Origin: JASSUD01 sp031963045
Lineage (GTDB): Bacteria > Pseudomonadota > Gammaproteobacteria > Burkholderiales > Burkholderiaceae
DNA: 64,000 nucleotides
NCBI GenBank assembly: GCA_031963045.1
Contig: JASSUK010000034.1
Coordinates: 1-64,000, forward strand
Direction of reading: 5' to 3'
Position 1 is the stretch's first letter. Each line of letters begins with the position of its first letter. The notes beneath the pieces were generated by a model. It was not told the DNA's origin, searched no databases, and saw only the letters and a program-made list of their open reading frames with translations. The position numbers and the translations under genes were made by a program. Shown here in pieces: positions 53,322 through 62,518 of the stretch.

Positions 53322-55454
53322 TTAACGTAACTGACGATAAATCTGCTCCGCCAGCGCATGCGATATACCTTCTACACTAGCTAGCTCATCAATGCTAGCC
53401 GCTCTTACTGCTCGAGCGCTACCAAAACGTGCAAGCAAGCGTTGGCGCCGCTTTGCTCCTATACCCTCTAAGGTTTCTAACTCTGAGTGCTGGCGGGCCT
53501 TTGCGCGCTTTGCACGCATGCCTGTAATAGCAAATCGATGTGCTTCATCGCGAATCTGTGCAATCAACAATAAAGCAATACTCTCTTTACCGAGAACACG
53601 GGGTGCTTGACCATCCGCAAAAACCAGCGTTTCTAGCCCTACTTTGCGATGATCGCCTTTTGCCACGCCCACTAATCTGCTGCAATCCAAGCCCAACTCC
53701 TCAAACACCTCTCGTGCAACATTAACCTGCCCTATTCCTCCATCTATCAAAATCAGATCGGGTAATTTTTGGGATACCTCTTGCTGGGCTGTTTTTTTGG
53801 TTTTTACTGCATCAGGAGTGACTGCTTTACCTGCCTCATCGGACTTTTTGGCTATGGCGCTCAAAGGCAGATAGCGACGATATAGCACTTGTCGCATGCC
53901 GGCATAATCATCACCTGGCGTAATATTATCTAGGTTGTAACGCCGGTATTCTTTAGGCTGCATCTGATGGTGGTGATACACCACACAAGAAGCTTGCGTA
54001 GCCTCACCCGATGTATGACTCACATCAAAGCATTCAATACGCAGATCATCCAACCCTTCCATAGGCAAATCCAAGGCTTCTGCAAGCGCCTTGGTACGTT
54101 TTTGCTGGGAGCTGCGTTGGGCTTCATGCTGAGTCAGTGCGAGCTCCGCATTTTGTTGGGCCATATCAAGCCAGGTTTTCCACAAAGGCTTTAGCCGAGT
54201 GCCTCCCCCTAAGGAACACACCCACTTCACTGGATGTTTGACTTGTGCCGCTAACACCTCTTTGAGTTCCGTTTGCAGTGCATGGCTGGTTATCACCATC
54301 GCAGGTAATGCATGTATTGCATAGTGTTGACTGAGAAAAGCATCCAATAAATCGGCTTCCAAACCCGCTGGCTCAAACGTTTCTACGGTATTTTTTTCAA
54401 GCACCTGCTTAGTATGCTCTGTGCTTTTTTCCTCCGTATCCTGATTTTCTTCACCTGCAGTAACCGCTTCCTCAGCTCCGGGCTCAATAGCTTCTTCGAT
54501 CTTGCCCGAGCGCGTTGAAACATGCGAAGAAAAATAGGCGCGATCGCCCAAATGCCGACCACCCCGCACCATCGCTACGTTTACACATCCTTTTGCAGCC
54601 CCCATTGCTACGGCAATAATATCGACTTCTGTACCTATATCGCCCACGCCTTTTTCAGTCACCTCCACCGCTTGATGCTGCAAGACTCCAGAAAGTGCGC
54701 TAATTTGGTTGCGTACCAAGGCTGCCTCTTCAAATTTCAACTCCGATGCCAAGGTCTGCATACGGTGTTCAAATTCACTGAGCACAACTCGATGTTCCCC
54801 CTTTAGAAAGCGCATCGCATCGGATACATCTTGCGCATATGCCTCTTCAGAAATGGCCCCCACACAGGGAGCGGTACACCGGTTAATCTGATGCAATAAA
54901 CACGGTCGGGTTCGGTTTGAAAAAACAGAATCTTCACAAGTTCTTAACTGAAAAACACGCTGCAGGATATGCACACTCTCCCGTACGGCATGCCCTCCTG
55001 GAAAAGGGCCAAAGTAGTGATGCTTTTGATCAATCGCTCCACGATGCGAAGAAATACGCCCGTAACGATGCTTACTAATTTTAAGATAGGGATAAGACTT
55101 ATCATCCCGAAATACGATGTTGTAACGTGGCAACAATGCTTTAATCAGGTTGTTTTCAAGCAGCAAGGCCTCGCCTTCTGAGCGCGTAACCGTAGTCTCC
55201 ATACGCACGATCTGCGACACCATCAGCGCTATACGTGGCGACAAATCTTTTTTCTTTAGAAAGTAACTGGATACGCGCTTTTTTAAATCCTTTGCCTTGC
55301 CCACATACAGCAGCGTATCGTCCGCATCGAAATAACGGTAAACACCCGGTAGATGCGGCAAATTTTGGATCACAGACATATCGATCCCCTCTGCTTGCAC
55401 AGGAATGGGATCGGCAGAGGAAGGCGGCTCAGAGAGAAGAGGCGTTTTTTTCAT
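53322..55454 (-). CDS. uvrC: Excinuclease ABC subunit C
   Basis: 710 aa. Makes both incisions in nucleotide excision repair. GIY-YIG domain (LPGVYRYFDADDTLLYVGKA), four-Cys region (TCEDSVFSNRTRPCLLHQINRCTAPC), UvrB-binding helix (MQTLASELKFEEAALVRNQI), RNase H-like C-terminal nuclease (IECFDVSHTSGEATQ; LILIDGGIGQVN) and tandem HhH (LEGIGAKRRQRLLARFGS). A ~60-residue Glu/Thr-rich insert (ETFEPAGLE region) lengthens the middle. Divergent from earP. Confidence 0.97.
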   Translation of the reverse strand: MKKTPLLSEPPSSADPIPVQAEGIDMSVIQNLPHLPGVYRYFDADDTLLYVGKAKDLKKRVSSYFLKKKDLSPRIALMVSQIVRMETTVTRSEGEALLLENNLIKALLPRYNIVFRDDKSYPYLKISKHRYGRISSHRGAIDQKHHYFGPFPGGHAVRESVHILQRVFQLRTCEDSVFSNRTRPCLLHQINRCTAPCVGAISEEAYAQDVSDAMRFLKGEHRVVLSEFEHRMQTLASELKFEEAALVRNQISALSGVLQHQAVEVTEKGVGDIGTEVDIIAVAMGAAKGCVNVAMVRGGRHLGDRAYFSSHVSTRSGKIEEAIEPGAEEAVTAGEENQDTEEKSTEHTKQVLEKNTVETFEPAGLEADLLDAFLSQHYAIHALPAMVITSHALQTELKEVLAAQVKHPVKWVCSLGGGTRLKPLWKTWLDMAQQNAELALTQHEAQRSSQQKRTKALAEALDLPMEGLDDLRIECFDVSHTSGEATQASCVVYHHHQMQPKEYRRYNLDNITPGDDYAGMRQVLYRRYLPLSAIAKKSDEAGKAVTPDAVKTKKTAQQEVSQKLPDLILIDGGIGQVNVAREVFEELGLDCSRLVGVAKGDHRKVGLETLVFADGQAPRVLGKESIALLLIAQIRDEAHRFAITGMRAKRAKARQHSELETLEGIGAKRRQRLLARFGSARAVRAASIDELASVEGISHALAEQIYRQLR

Positions 55455-55517
55455 TGGAATGCATTTGAACTATGGGCAATGGCAGACATCCCATCAACTC
55501 TAGTACTGGACTGGTAT

Positions 55518-56750
55518 ATGACTCGTTTGACATGTGACATTTTCTGCAAAGTTATCGACAACTTTGGCGATATCGGCGTGTGCTGGCGACTTGCACGCCA
55601 GCTTAAAACAGACTATGCCTGGGAAGTGCAGCTTTGGGTGGATGATCTGCACACTTTTTCTACACTATGCAGCGCGGTTAATCCAAATCTCCCCATACAA
55701 AGCGTGGAGTCACTCTATATCAGACACTGGACCCCTACTGCAGCAGAGGAAGCCACCTCTATCGCCATACCGGATATAGTCATAGAAGCATTTGGCTGCG
55801 AGTTGCCTGTGCAATATATCGAGCGCATGGCAGCTCGCAGCACGCAGCGTAATACATCAAGCCCGATGTGTAACTCTATAAACAACACATCCAAAAACAC
55901 TTTGCGCGCACCCGCACCGATATGGATTGATCTCGAATACCTAAGCGGCGAAGCTTGGGTACCCAGCTTTCACGCTCTCCCCTCACCGCATCCTCTCTAC
56001 CCTCTGACAAAAACCTGCTTTTTCCCGGGGCTTGAAAAGGGAACGGGAGGGGTTTTAAAAGAAAAGGATCTATGCAAAAGACGAGAGGCTTTTTTAAATA
56101 ATCCTGCAGAACGCGCAGCATTTTGGCAAGCGCTGGGCATCCCTCCTTTTACAGCACAAGCACCCAACACCACCCAGATTTCGCTGTTTTGCTACGAAAA
56201 TCCTCTGCTAGCTGAACTCCTAGCTACATGGAGCACCCATGCAACTCCTATTACTTGCTTTGTTCCGCAAGGGCTCATCTTGCCTGCAGTCGCGCAGTTT
56301 ATGGGACAAGATAACTTTCCTGCAGGCACTAGCGCAACCAAGGGGCAGCTCACCGTCCACAGCCTGCCCTTTCTCACGCAAAATCAATATGACCAACTGC
56401 TATGGCTATGCGACTTAAATTTTGTTCGAGGTGAAGACTCTTTTGTGCGCGCCCAATGGGCACAACGTCCTTTCATATGGCATATCTATCCACAAGACCA
56501 ACAAGCCCATCTCGCCAAACTGGAAGCAGCATTGCATCACTACACAGCAGACCTAGAACAACCTGCTAGTGATGCCCTCATTCAATTCTGGCGCGCATGG
56601 AATGGGGCGCCTGGAGCTCGCCTGCCAGATACCCTTTCATTTTTGTCACAAATGGAATGCCTTCAATACCATGCACATCATTGGGCACAGTCTCTTGCTG
56701 AGGTGGGAGATCTAGCCTCCAATCTGGTCGCTTTTTGCACCAACCAATGA
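55518..56750 (+). CDS. earP: EF-P arginine rhamnosyltransferase EarP
   Basis: About 410 aa. Transfers rhamnose from dTDP-rhamnose to Arg32 of EF-P, needed to rescue polyproline stalls. Hallmarks: CDIFCKVIDNFGDIGVCWRLARQL at the N-terminus, IDLEYLSGEAWV, FFPGLEKGTGG and the nucleotide-sugar site LNFVRGEDSFVRAQWAQRPFIWHIYPQ (Asp/Glu residues). Start MTRLTCDIF (55518) fits the family; ATG 55479 is the alternative. Shares the divergent region with uvrC and precedes efp by one inserted gene. Confidence 0.95.
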   Translation: MTRLTCDIFCKVIDNFGDIGVCWRLARQLKTDYAWEVQLWVDDLHTFSTLCSAVNPNLPIQSVESLYIRHWTPTAAEEATSIAIPDIVIEAFGCELPVQYIERMAARSTQRNTSSPMCNSINNTSKNTLRAPAPIWIDLEYLSGEAWVPSFHALPSPHPLYPLTKTCFFPGLEKGTGGVLKEKDLCKRREAFLNNPAERAAFWQALGIPPFTAQAPNTTQISLFCYENPLLAELLATWSTHATPITCFVPQGLILPAVAQFMGQDNFPAGTSATKGQLTVHSLPFLTQNQYDQLLWLCDLNFVRGEDSFVRAQWAQRPFIWHIYPQDQQAHLAKLEAALHHYTADLEQPASDALIQFWRAWNGAPGARLPDTLSFLSQMECLQYHAHHWAQSLAEVGDLASNLVAFCTNQ

Positions 56751-56957
56751 GCGCTGAGCTAGGCATTGCTCTTGCATTTACACACTTCGTGTTGTGACAC
56801 TTTTTTTCTAAATCGCACCCATTCTCTTCTGCGCCCATCCTACATTACATACTAAATATGAACTACCTCTTCGCTGCCCTACAGAGCGTGATTAAAACTG
56901 TATGCATAGCAATAGAGGTAGCCTCAAATAGGGCGTATATAGAATCTGGAGAGAACA

Positions 56958-57518
56958 ATGGATCGCACAAGCAATGCCAGCAATGCCAGTATAGAAATGA
57001 CTCCGCTTAGCAATCACTATCCAGAAGCTACTTCCCCTCCACGCACTCCTCCACGTTCCTCGCAACGCCATGGCGGCCCGACACAGGGCCTTCAATCAAC
57101 TCAAACTCCGCCAAGAGCACACCTTGCACATGGAAACAGGAGCTCGGGGCAGAGTTTTCCGCCCATCATCCAGGATCAGCCTGAGGCCTACCGTGTACTT
57201 AACGCAATGGAGCATGGCAATCGAGCAGCTCTACCTGAAAATGCACAACCTAGAAAAATTAATTGGATAAGCACCACAGCACTAACAGCAACAGGGGCAG
57301 CAATGGTTGCAGTAGCGTATTATGTTAGGACGTATCAAATTTCATTCGATAAAAAGAATGCGGAAATCCCCTCTATTAGCTTAATGGGGGTGGGAGCATT
57401 GCTTGGTTTTAGCGGCTTTGTCCAGACCCTTAGACCCTGTGCCCCTGGCTTAGTAAATTCTTATAATAATGCCCTGACAAACACGGTCGGATGCATGTTA
57501 AGCGCATGTAGCAATTAA
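56958..57518 (+). CDS. Hypothetical membrane protein between earP and efp
   Basis: 186 aa. Residues 1-100 are polar, Ser/Pro/Thr/Gln-rich and disordered (TPPRSSQRHGG). Two hydrophobic helices follow: TALTATGAAMVAVAYYV and SLMGVGALLGFSGFV. No recognised family. GGAGAGAAC upstream of the ATG is a good ribosome site. It interrupts the normal earP-efp pair and has accessory base composition in its N-terminal part. The N-terminal style recalls the Ser-rich heads of the unknown proteins at 58562 and 59871. Confidence 0.7.
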   Translation: MDRTSNASNASIEMTPLSNHYPEATSPPRTPPRSSQRHGGPTQGLQSTQTPPRAHLAHGNRSSGQSFPPIIQDQPEAYRVLNAMEHGNRAALPENAQPRKINWISTTALTATGAAMVAVAYYVRTYQISFDKKNAEIPSISLMGVGALLGFSGFVQTLRPCAPGLVNSYNNALTNTVGCMLSACSN

Positions 57519-57569
57519 CAGCTGTTGCTAATAGCTGCAATGTGGGTTCGTTTCTTTAATTTAGCAGAG

Positions 57570-57661
57570 CAAGGTTTTTACTATACTAGAGTACAATAAG
57601 AATACAGAGCGCCGTACGAGTCCGAAAATGAGCGGTTTTTGGCTATTGGGAACATACCCTA
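57570..57661. repeat. Degenerate family-2 half repeat
   Basis: ACTATACTAGAGTACAATAAGAATACAGAGCGCCGTACGA...GGCTATTGGGAACATACCCTA follows the right half of the repeat at 47471 base by base with many changes. In the 5' region of efp. Confidence 0.5.
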
Positions 57662-57737
57662 TAGCCTTACCACCCATTCTTGACAGACTGGATCTCTCCC
57701 CCCACTCTCTTCTTATTTGCTTGATTCTCTCTCATCT

Positions 57738-58295
57738 ATGAAAACCGCACAGGAAACCCGCGCAGGCAACGTTATCATGGTAGGCAACCAGCCCATGGTC
57801 GTACAAAAAGCGGAATACAACAAATCCGGCCGCAACTCTGCGGTCGTGAAAATGAAATTACGCAATCTGCTCAATGCTAGTGTCACTGAGTCAGTGTACA
57901 AGGCAGACGAAAAATTTGAGGTCGTTGTACTCGATCGCAAAGAAGCACAGTACTCCTATTTTGCTGATCCTATGTATGTTTTCATGGATAACGATTATCA
58001 ACAGTATGAAGTGGAAAAAGCAGATCTAGGCGATACCTTGCATTACCTGGAAGATGGCATGCCTTGTGAAGTCGTTTTTTATGATGGCAAAGCTATCTCG
58101 GTAGATCTCCCAACCACGGTAGTACGTGAAATTGGCTACACTGAGCCTGCTGTTAAAGGGGATACCGTTTCCGGTAAAGTCATGAAGAGTGCAAAACTCA
58201 TCAGCGGCTTAGAATTACAGGTTCCGCTGTTTTGCACCATCGGCGACAAAATTGAAGTGGATACCCGTACGCACGAATATCGCGGCCGAGCTTAA
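57738..58295 (+). CDS. efp: Translation elongation factor P
   Basis: 185 aa. Relieves ribosome stalling at polyproline. Three beta-barrel domains; the domain-I loop has NKSGRNSA with Arg at residue 32, the EarP-modified residue, rather than Lys. The end TRTHEYRGRA is a variant of the usual EF-P C-terminal signature. Start 57738 (MKTAQETRAGN) matches the family. Confidence 0.97.
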   Translation: MKTAQETRAGNVIMVGNQPMVVQKAEYNKSGRNSAVVKMKLRNLLNASVTESVYKADEKFEVVVLDRKEAQYSYFADPMYVFMDNDYQQYEVEKADLGDTLHYLEDGMPCEVVFYDGKAISVDLPTTVVREIGYTEPAVKGDTVSGKVMKSAKLISGLELQVPLFCTIGDKIEVDTRTHEYRGRA

Positions 58296-58317
58296 AGCTA
58301 CTTAATTAAAGTAACAA

Positions 58318-58367
58318 AAAAAATAGGGCCTCATTGCATTTAACTGTGCAATGAGGCCCTATTTTTT
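58318..58367 (+). terminator. Strong Rho-independent terminator
   Basis: AAAAAATAGGGCCTCATTGCA and perfect complement, 8-nt loop, T-run; 22 bp after the efp stop. Confidence 0.85.
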
Positions 58368-58388
58368 GGAGCAATTTCTTTAAAAAGC

Positions 58389-58523
58389 GGTAGGTTGGTG
58401 GTGAGGCACGAACCCCAACATGCATACCACTGGCTTGTAATTTTTGCTTTTAACAATTTACAGGCAGGTCTTCAAGAAGGCAGTGGTTAGGTGTTGGGGT
58501 TCGTGCCTCACCACCAACCTACG
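58389..58523. repeat. Family-1 repeat, near-identical to 59688-59826
   Basis: GGTAGGTTGGTGGTGAGGCACG ... CACCAACCTACGAG with the middle GCATACCACTGGCTTGTAA. Only a few differences from the next copy, far closer than to other members. Confidence 0.8.
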
Positions 58524-58561
58524 AGCCTTTTCTTATTTAAAACTATCTCTATGCAAATAGA

Positions 58562-59605
58562 TTACGCAGTCTGCTTATAGACTGGAGATGCATTGTTACT
58601 CGCAGCCATTTCCTCAGCAGTTTTCAGCCTTGTCCAGCGATAAGTAAAGTCCTCAATAGTGATGGGCTGTCTTCTTGCTACAGACTGATCGCTTACATTT
58701 ATTTTCAGAGCTATTTTCCAGCCACGGATATTTTCAGGCTGATTTTCTTCGAAAGCCTCATTCAGATTCAATACTTCATTTTCCCTATTTTTTTCACAAG
58801 AGATACTGAGTTTAATGTCATCATTCTCTCTACTAATAAAATAGGCGTACGATTTTTTTCCTTCGCTTGCTTTCGGTGCAAATTGAGACAAATCTCTTGG
58901 ATTAATCAGGAATCTAATCAGGTAGTTGTTGATAATACAATACTCAGCCAGCAAATCAGATATTAATAGCAGCTTATCCTTATTTCCCAAAGAACCATCA
59001 GCTTCACAGAAATCTGCCAACTTAAAGGCCAGCAGCTTTTTTGTATTTTCTGATGATAACTCTATACCATTATCAGTGTTTGGGTTATTCTCTTTATTTT
59101 CTTTAAAAAATATTGAGTGAACACCATATTTATCTTCAAAATCGATATATCGTTTTGATACTGTAATATTTTGATCCACCCCTAATTTATTTTTACAAGA
59201 AATGGAAGCTGTTTCGCATTTCCCTCCGAAAGAAATTTCGCCAGTTATATTATCTAAATTTAATCTACGTTGTAACTCTCCTATACGCTCTCTTGGCAAT
59301 GTACATTCTTCTATTTTAAAGATATATTTAAAAGAGTCTACCTCAGCAGACAGGTCTACTTTCTCGCTAGAACGCAGCAAATAGGCAAACACTTTTTTGA
59401 CACAGGCAATAAATGCCCCCAATGAACAGTCATACAGCGTTTTGAAAAGCTTTTGTATCGCTTGGAGCGCAGTGAAAAATCGGGACGGAGCAACGTCGGG
59501 TAGTGAGGACTCTGTGCTTATTACTTGCTGCTCCACAACGGGGTTAGTTATGGCATGTGCAAGTTTTGGTGAGGGGCAAGTGGAAGAGGTAGGAGGAATA
59601 GGCAT
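58562..59605 (-). CDS. Large-family unknown protein (short paralogue), about 347 aa
   Basis: Start MPIPPTSSTCPSPKLA (59605) by comparison with the paralogue; the frame is open to 59731 but that part overlaps the repeat. N-terminal Ser/Pro head, then FFTALQAIQKLFKTLYDCSL and a hydrophobic amphipathic helix, then an alpha/beta domain with SYAFL/SYAYFISRENDDIKLSI and GWKIALKINVSD. Compared with the 761-aa paralogue, the ~330 residues after the head are missing. No known domain. Possibly exported by a non-classical route; unproven. Confidence 0.7.
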   Translation of the reverse strand: MPIPPTSSTCPSPKLAHAITNPVVEQQVISTESSLPDVAPSRFFTALQAIQKLFKTLYDCSLGAFIACVKKVFAYLLRSSEKVDLSAEVDSFKYIFKIEECTLPRERIGELQRRLNLDNITGEISFGGKCETASISCKNKLGVDQNITVSKRYIDFEDKYGVHSIFFKENKENNPNTDNGIELSSENTKKLLAFKLADFCEADGSLGNKDKLLLISDLLAEYCIINNYLIRFLINPRDLSQFAPKASEGKKSYAYFISRENDDIKLSISCEKNRENEVLNLNEAFEENQPENIRGWKIALKINVSDQSVARRQPITIEDFTYRWTRLKTAEEMAASNNASPVYKQTA

Positions 59606-59687
59606 ATAGGTAACTGTCAATAAACAATAGAAGAAATTATTTTTTAAATGAAGGCAGGCCTTGCATTTTGCTATCAAAGCTAATTGG

Positions 59688-59826
59688 CTCGTAGGTTGGT
59701 GGTGAGGCACGAACCCCAACATGCATACCACTGGCTTGTAATTTTTGCTTTTAACAATTTACAAGCAGGTCTTCAAGAAGGTAGTGGTTAAGTGTTGGGG
59801 TTCGTGCCTCACCACCAACCTACGAG
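59688..59826. repeat. Family-1 repeat, near-identical to 58389-58523
   Basis: CTCGTAGGTTGGTGGTGAGGCACG to CACCAACCTACGAG, same spacer as the copy at 58389. The two flank the short unknown gene as direct repeats. Confidence 0.8.
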
Positions 59827-59870
59827 CTGTGCGACCCTATTTCTTGGAACCATTGCGGTTTAAATAAAAT

Positions 59871-62156
59871 TTACGCAAACTGTTCATAGCTTGGAGACGT
59901 ATCTCTAGAGCGACTAACAGCAGATTCACTTCTCAGTACCAAATCGGATCGTCCTAATTTTCGACCTCCCTCTCTCTCCAACGTTTCACGATGCTCTGTG
60001 TGAATAGGAGCACTGATTACTTGCTCCTGAAGATCATCATCATTAGAGCTACTAGCATGCTGGTCAGGCAACATAGTTAGTTCTTTTAACGCGCGCTTGA
60101 GCCTAATATTCTCTTCTTCCAGCTGTTCAACCCGACTACTGGCATCCATTTTCGGAGCAATTTTCTTGCTTTTCACTTGATAAGTGAAGTCTTCAGGCGA
60201 AATAGTGATGTATTGAACCGCGTCGTCGTTCATATTTATTTCGTCGTTCGTATTTATTTTCAGAGCCACTTCCCAACCAATGAAACTATCAAGCTTCTCA
60301 TTGGTTTCAAAAGAGATGATTAACTTAATGTTATCGCCCTCTCTGCTAAGAAAATAAGCGTATGATTTCTGCCCTTCTGTTGCTTTCGATGCAGATGGAG
60401 CAAATACTCCGGCATTGATCAGAAACTCATCTATAAAAGAAGATTTAGTCAGCAAATCAGATATTAATAAAATTTCAGCCTGGTTTTTCCAAAAATCATC
60501 ATAATGACTACAAAAATCCACCAACTTACTACTCAATATATAATTTTCATGATTTGACGCCGCATTTATTTTATTATCAGCGCTTGGTTTTTTTCGGCTG
60601 CTTTCATTAAAATATACTGCATGATACTTAGCGTCCAGCTTCATAAATTGTCTAGACACTTCAATATTTTGATGGATATCTAATTTAGACTTGATAAATG
60701 GTACGTTTAGATTGAGAGCAATCTGGTGGAGTATATTATCTTCATTTAATTTATCTTGTAATTCTTTAATACTCTGATCTGGCAACTTATTTTTTACTAT
60801 TTGATAGTCATTGTGGACTGTTTCATCATTTTCTGGGTTTATATCTTCCAATACCAAATCAGAGGAATCTACTTCAGCAGATAGTTGGTCTGCTTTCTTG
60901 CTGGAGTGCAACACATAGGCAATCACTTTTCCGGCATAGGTAAAAAAAGCACCCAATGTACAGTCATACACGGTTTTGAAAAGCTGCTGTATAACTTGAA
61001 GTGCGGTCAGAGAAGGAGTGACATCGGGCAGCGAGGGTTCCACGCTTAGTCCCAAGCGAGTCATAATACGCTGATCTTCTTCTGGCAGTGCTGCTTGTAA
61101 TGTTTTCTGTTCAACGCCTTTAATAATGCCATGAATTTCACTATAGACAAATTGGCTACAGAGCGATACAGGCCATTTCTCCGTGTTAGGTCTATTTTTT
61201 AATTGATTGTGGATTTTTGAATCTCTTAATTTTTTCCACGCTGTTGTTTTTGAAAAATCTTTTTCTTCCTGTCTTACTTTATCTACCGAAGAGGCATAAT
61301 TTTGGGGACGATCAAAGTATATCTCGGCACCTTCCCCCCAAAGCGTGGTGAGCGCAGATTTATATTCATTCAAACTTTGCAAAAAATCTGCCTGCTTATT
61401 TTTTTTAGAGTCACTTTCAGATTCAATTGTAAGTGGATGCAAATTCAAAAAATCATCACAAACTTCCTTGAATTTATTTGTTTCTTCTTCAACCTTGGAG
61501 GACAGGCTTTCTATATCGCGGTAGTTATGTATAAATTTATACAACTCCACTATGCGCTTCTCATACAATGAATCAGGCTCATACAATGAGGCAGAATTTG
61601 CAGATTTTATACATTCAGATAAATTTGTTTTCTGCACAGTTAACTCATACCATTTTTCTAAATAAAATTTTAGATTTTTTCTGAAATTTTCTTTAGAAAA
61701 ATTCATAGTCGACGTGCTTATCTTTCTACACAAGCCTTTTATAGCATAGTCAGGCAAATAATCAAAAATATAGGTTGGCAGTGGCTTATTTTCACAATAT
61801 AAGAAATCCACTATCAAATTAGCTGCTTGTGTAGCATTTTCATTTGCGCTTTCATATAAAGCAGACTCTATATCTTTATTCTGAGACCGCTGCGTCTCTT
61901 CTAAAAATATAAGTTTTATGCCATCTCGGAAATCATTTATTAAATCGCTCTTCTCCGCCTCTAATTGCCCCTTATTCAGCGTAGTTTCAGATTTCAATTC
62001 TTCACATGATGCATATCCTTTGGATGACTCAGATCCTGCAATTGAGGATGTATCGTCAGGAACGGATGTGTTAGGCACTGAGTGATCTAGATGGGGTAGG
62101 GTTGCTGGTGCAAATTTTGGCGAGGAACAAGCGGAAGAGGCAGAAGAAATTGTCAT
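59871..62156 (-). CDS. Large-family unknown protein, 761 aa
   Basis: Ser/Pro-rich head (1-50), a long charged helical region (60-380), the shared segment LTALQVIQQLFKTVYDCTLG and a helix AYVLHSSKKADQLS, then the alpha/beta domain (SYAYFLSREGDNIKLIISF; GWEVALKIN). A C-terminal leucine-zipper-like coiled coil follows (RVEQLEEENIRLKRALKEL). No enzymatic motif. Lineage-specific; the shared domain with 58562 marks a duplication with internal deletion or insertion. Long coiled coil and Ser-rich head fit an effector or cytoskeletal protein, which is only a suggestion. Confidence 0.75.
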   Translation of the reverse strand: MTISSASSACSSPKFAPATLPHLDHSVPNTSVPDDTSSIAGSESSKGYASCEELKSETTLNKGQLEAEKSDLINDFRDGIKLIFLEETQRSQNKDIESALYESANENATQAANLIVDFLYCENKPLPTYIFDYLPDYAIKGLCRKISTSTMNFSKENFRKNLKFYLEKWYELTVQKTNLSECIKSANSASLYEPDSLYEKRIVELYKFIHNYRDIESLSSKVEEETNKFKEVCDDFLNLHPLTIESESDSKKNKQADFLQSLNEYKSALTTLWGEGAEIYFDRPQNYASSVDKVRQEEKDFSKTTAWKKLRDSKIHNQLKNRPNTEKWPVSLCSQFVYSEIHGIIKGVEQKTLQAALPEEDQRIMTRLGLSVEPSLPDVTPSLTALQVIQQLFKTVYDCTLGAFFTYAGKVIAYVLHSSKKADQLSAEVDSSDLVLEDINPENDETVHNDYQIVKNKLPDQSIKELQDKLNEDNILHQIALNLNVPFIKSKLDIHQNIEVSRQFMKLDAKYHAVYFNESSRKKPSADNKINAASNHENYILSSKLVDFCSHYDDFWKNQAEILLISDLLTKSSFIDEFLINAGVFAPSASKATEGQKSYAYFLSREGDNIKLIISFETNEKLDSFIGWEVALKINTNDEINMNDDAVQYITISPEDFTYQVKSKKIAPKMDASSRVEQLEEENIRLKRALKELTMLPDQHASSSNDDDLQEQVISAPIHTEHRETLEREGGRKLGRSDLVLRSESAVSRSRDTSPSYEQFA

Positions 62157-62518
62157 ATCAATAGCAACGCAATAAAGAATAAAAGGAAGTATTTTTTAGG
62201 GCAGTTTGCAAAAGATGCATCTCTCCCTTCTAAGTCAAGGTATATTGAGATGGTGCAGCAGCCATGCTACGGTTGTGCAGACCGCCCGCTTCGTGTGGGA
62301 CTTATATATGAAAGCCGATAAAAAAAGGCCTATTAAGTAGCAAAGATACGTTATAAAAAAGCGCGTAGCACTCGAAGATTGATCCTATTAAAGATTGATT
62401 CTATTACATATAGAACTAAATCATACGGACTTTTCTTGCTATCAAATAAGAACGATCTGCATGAGGCACATCATTTCTATACAGTGTAAATTTATCTAAT
62501 ACCCAGGTCTTATAAAAA
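62157..62518. other. Intergenic region upstream of tsaD
   Basis: 362 bp without a plausible gene, family repeat or RNA gene. AT-rich with no convincing -35/-10 pair. Confidence 0.4.
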
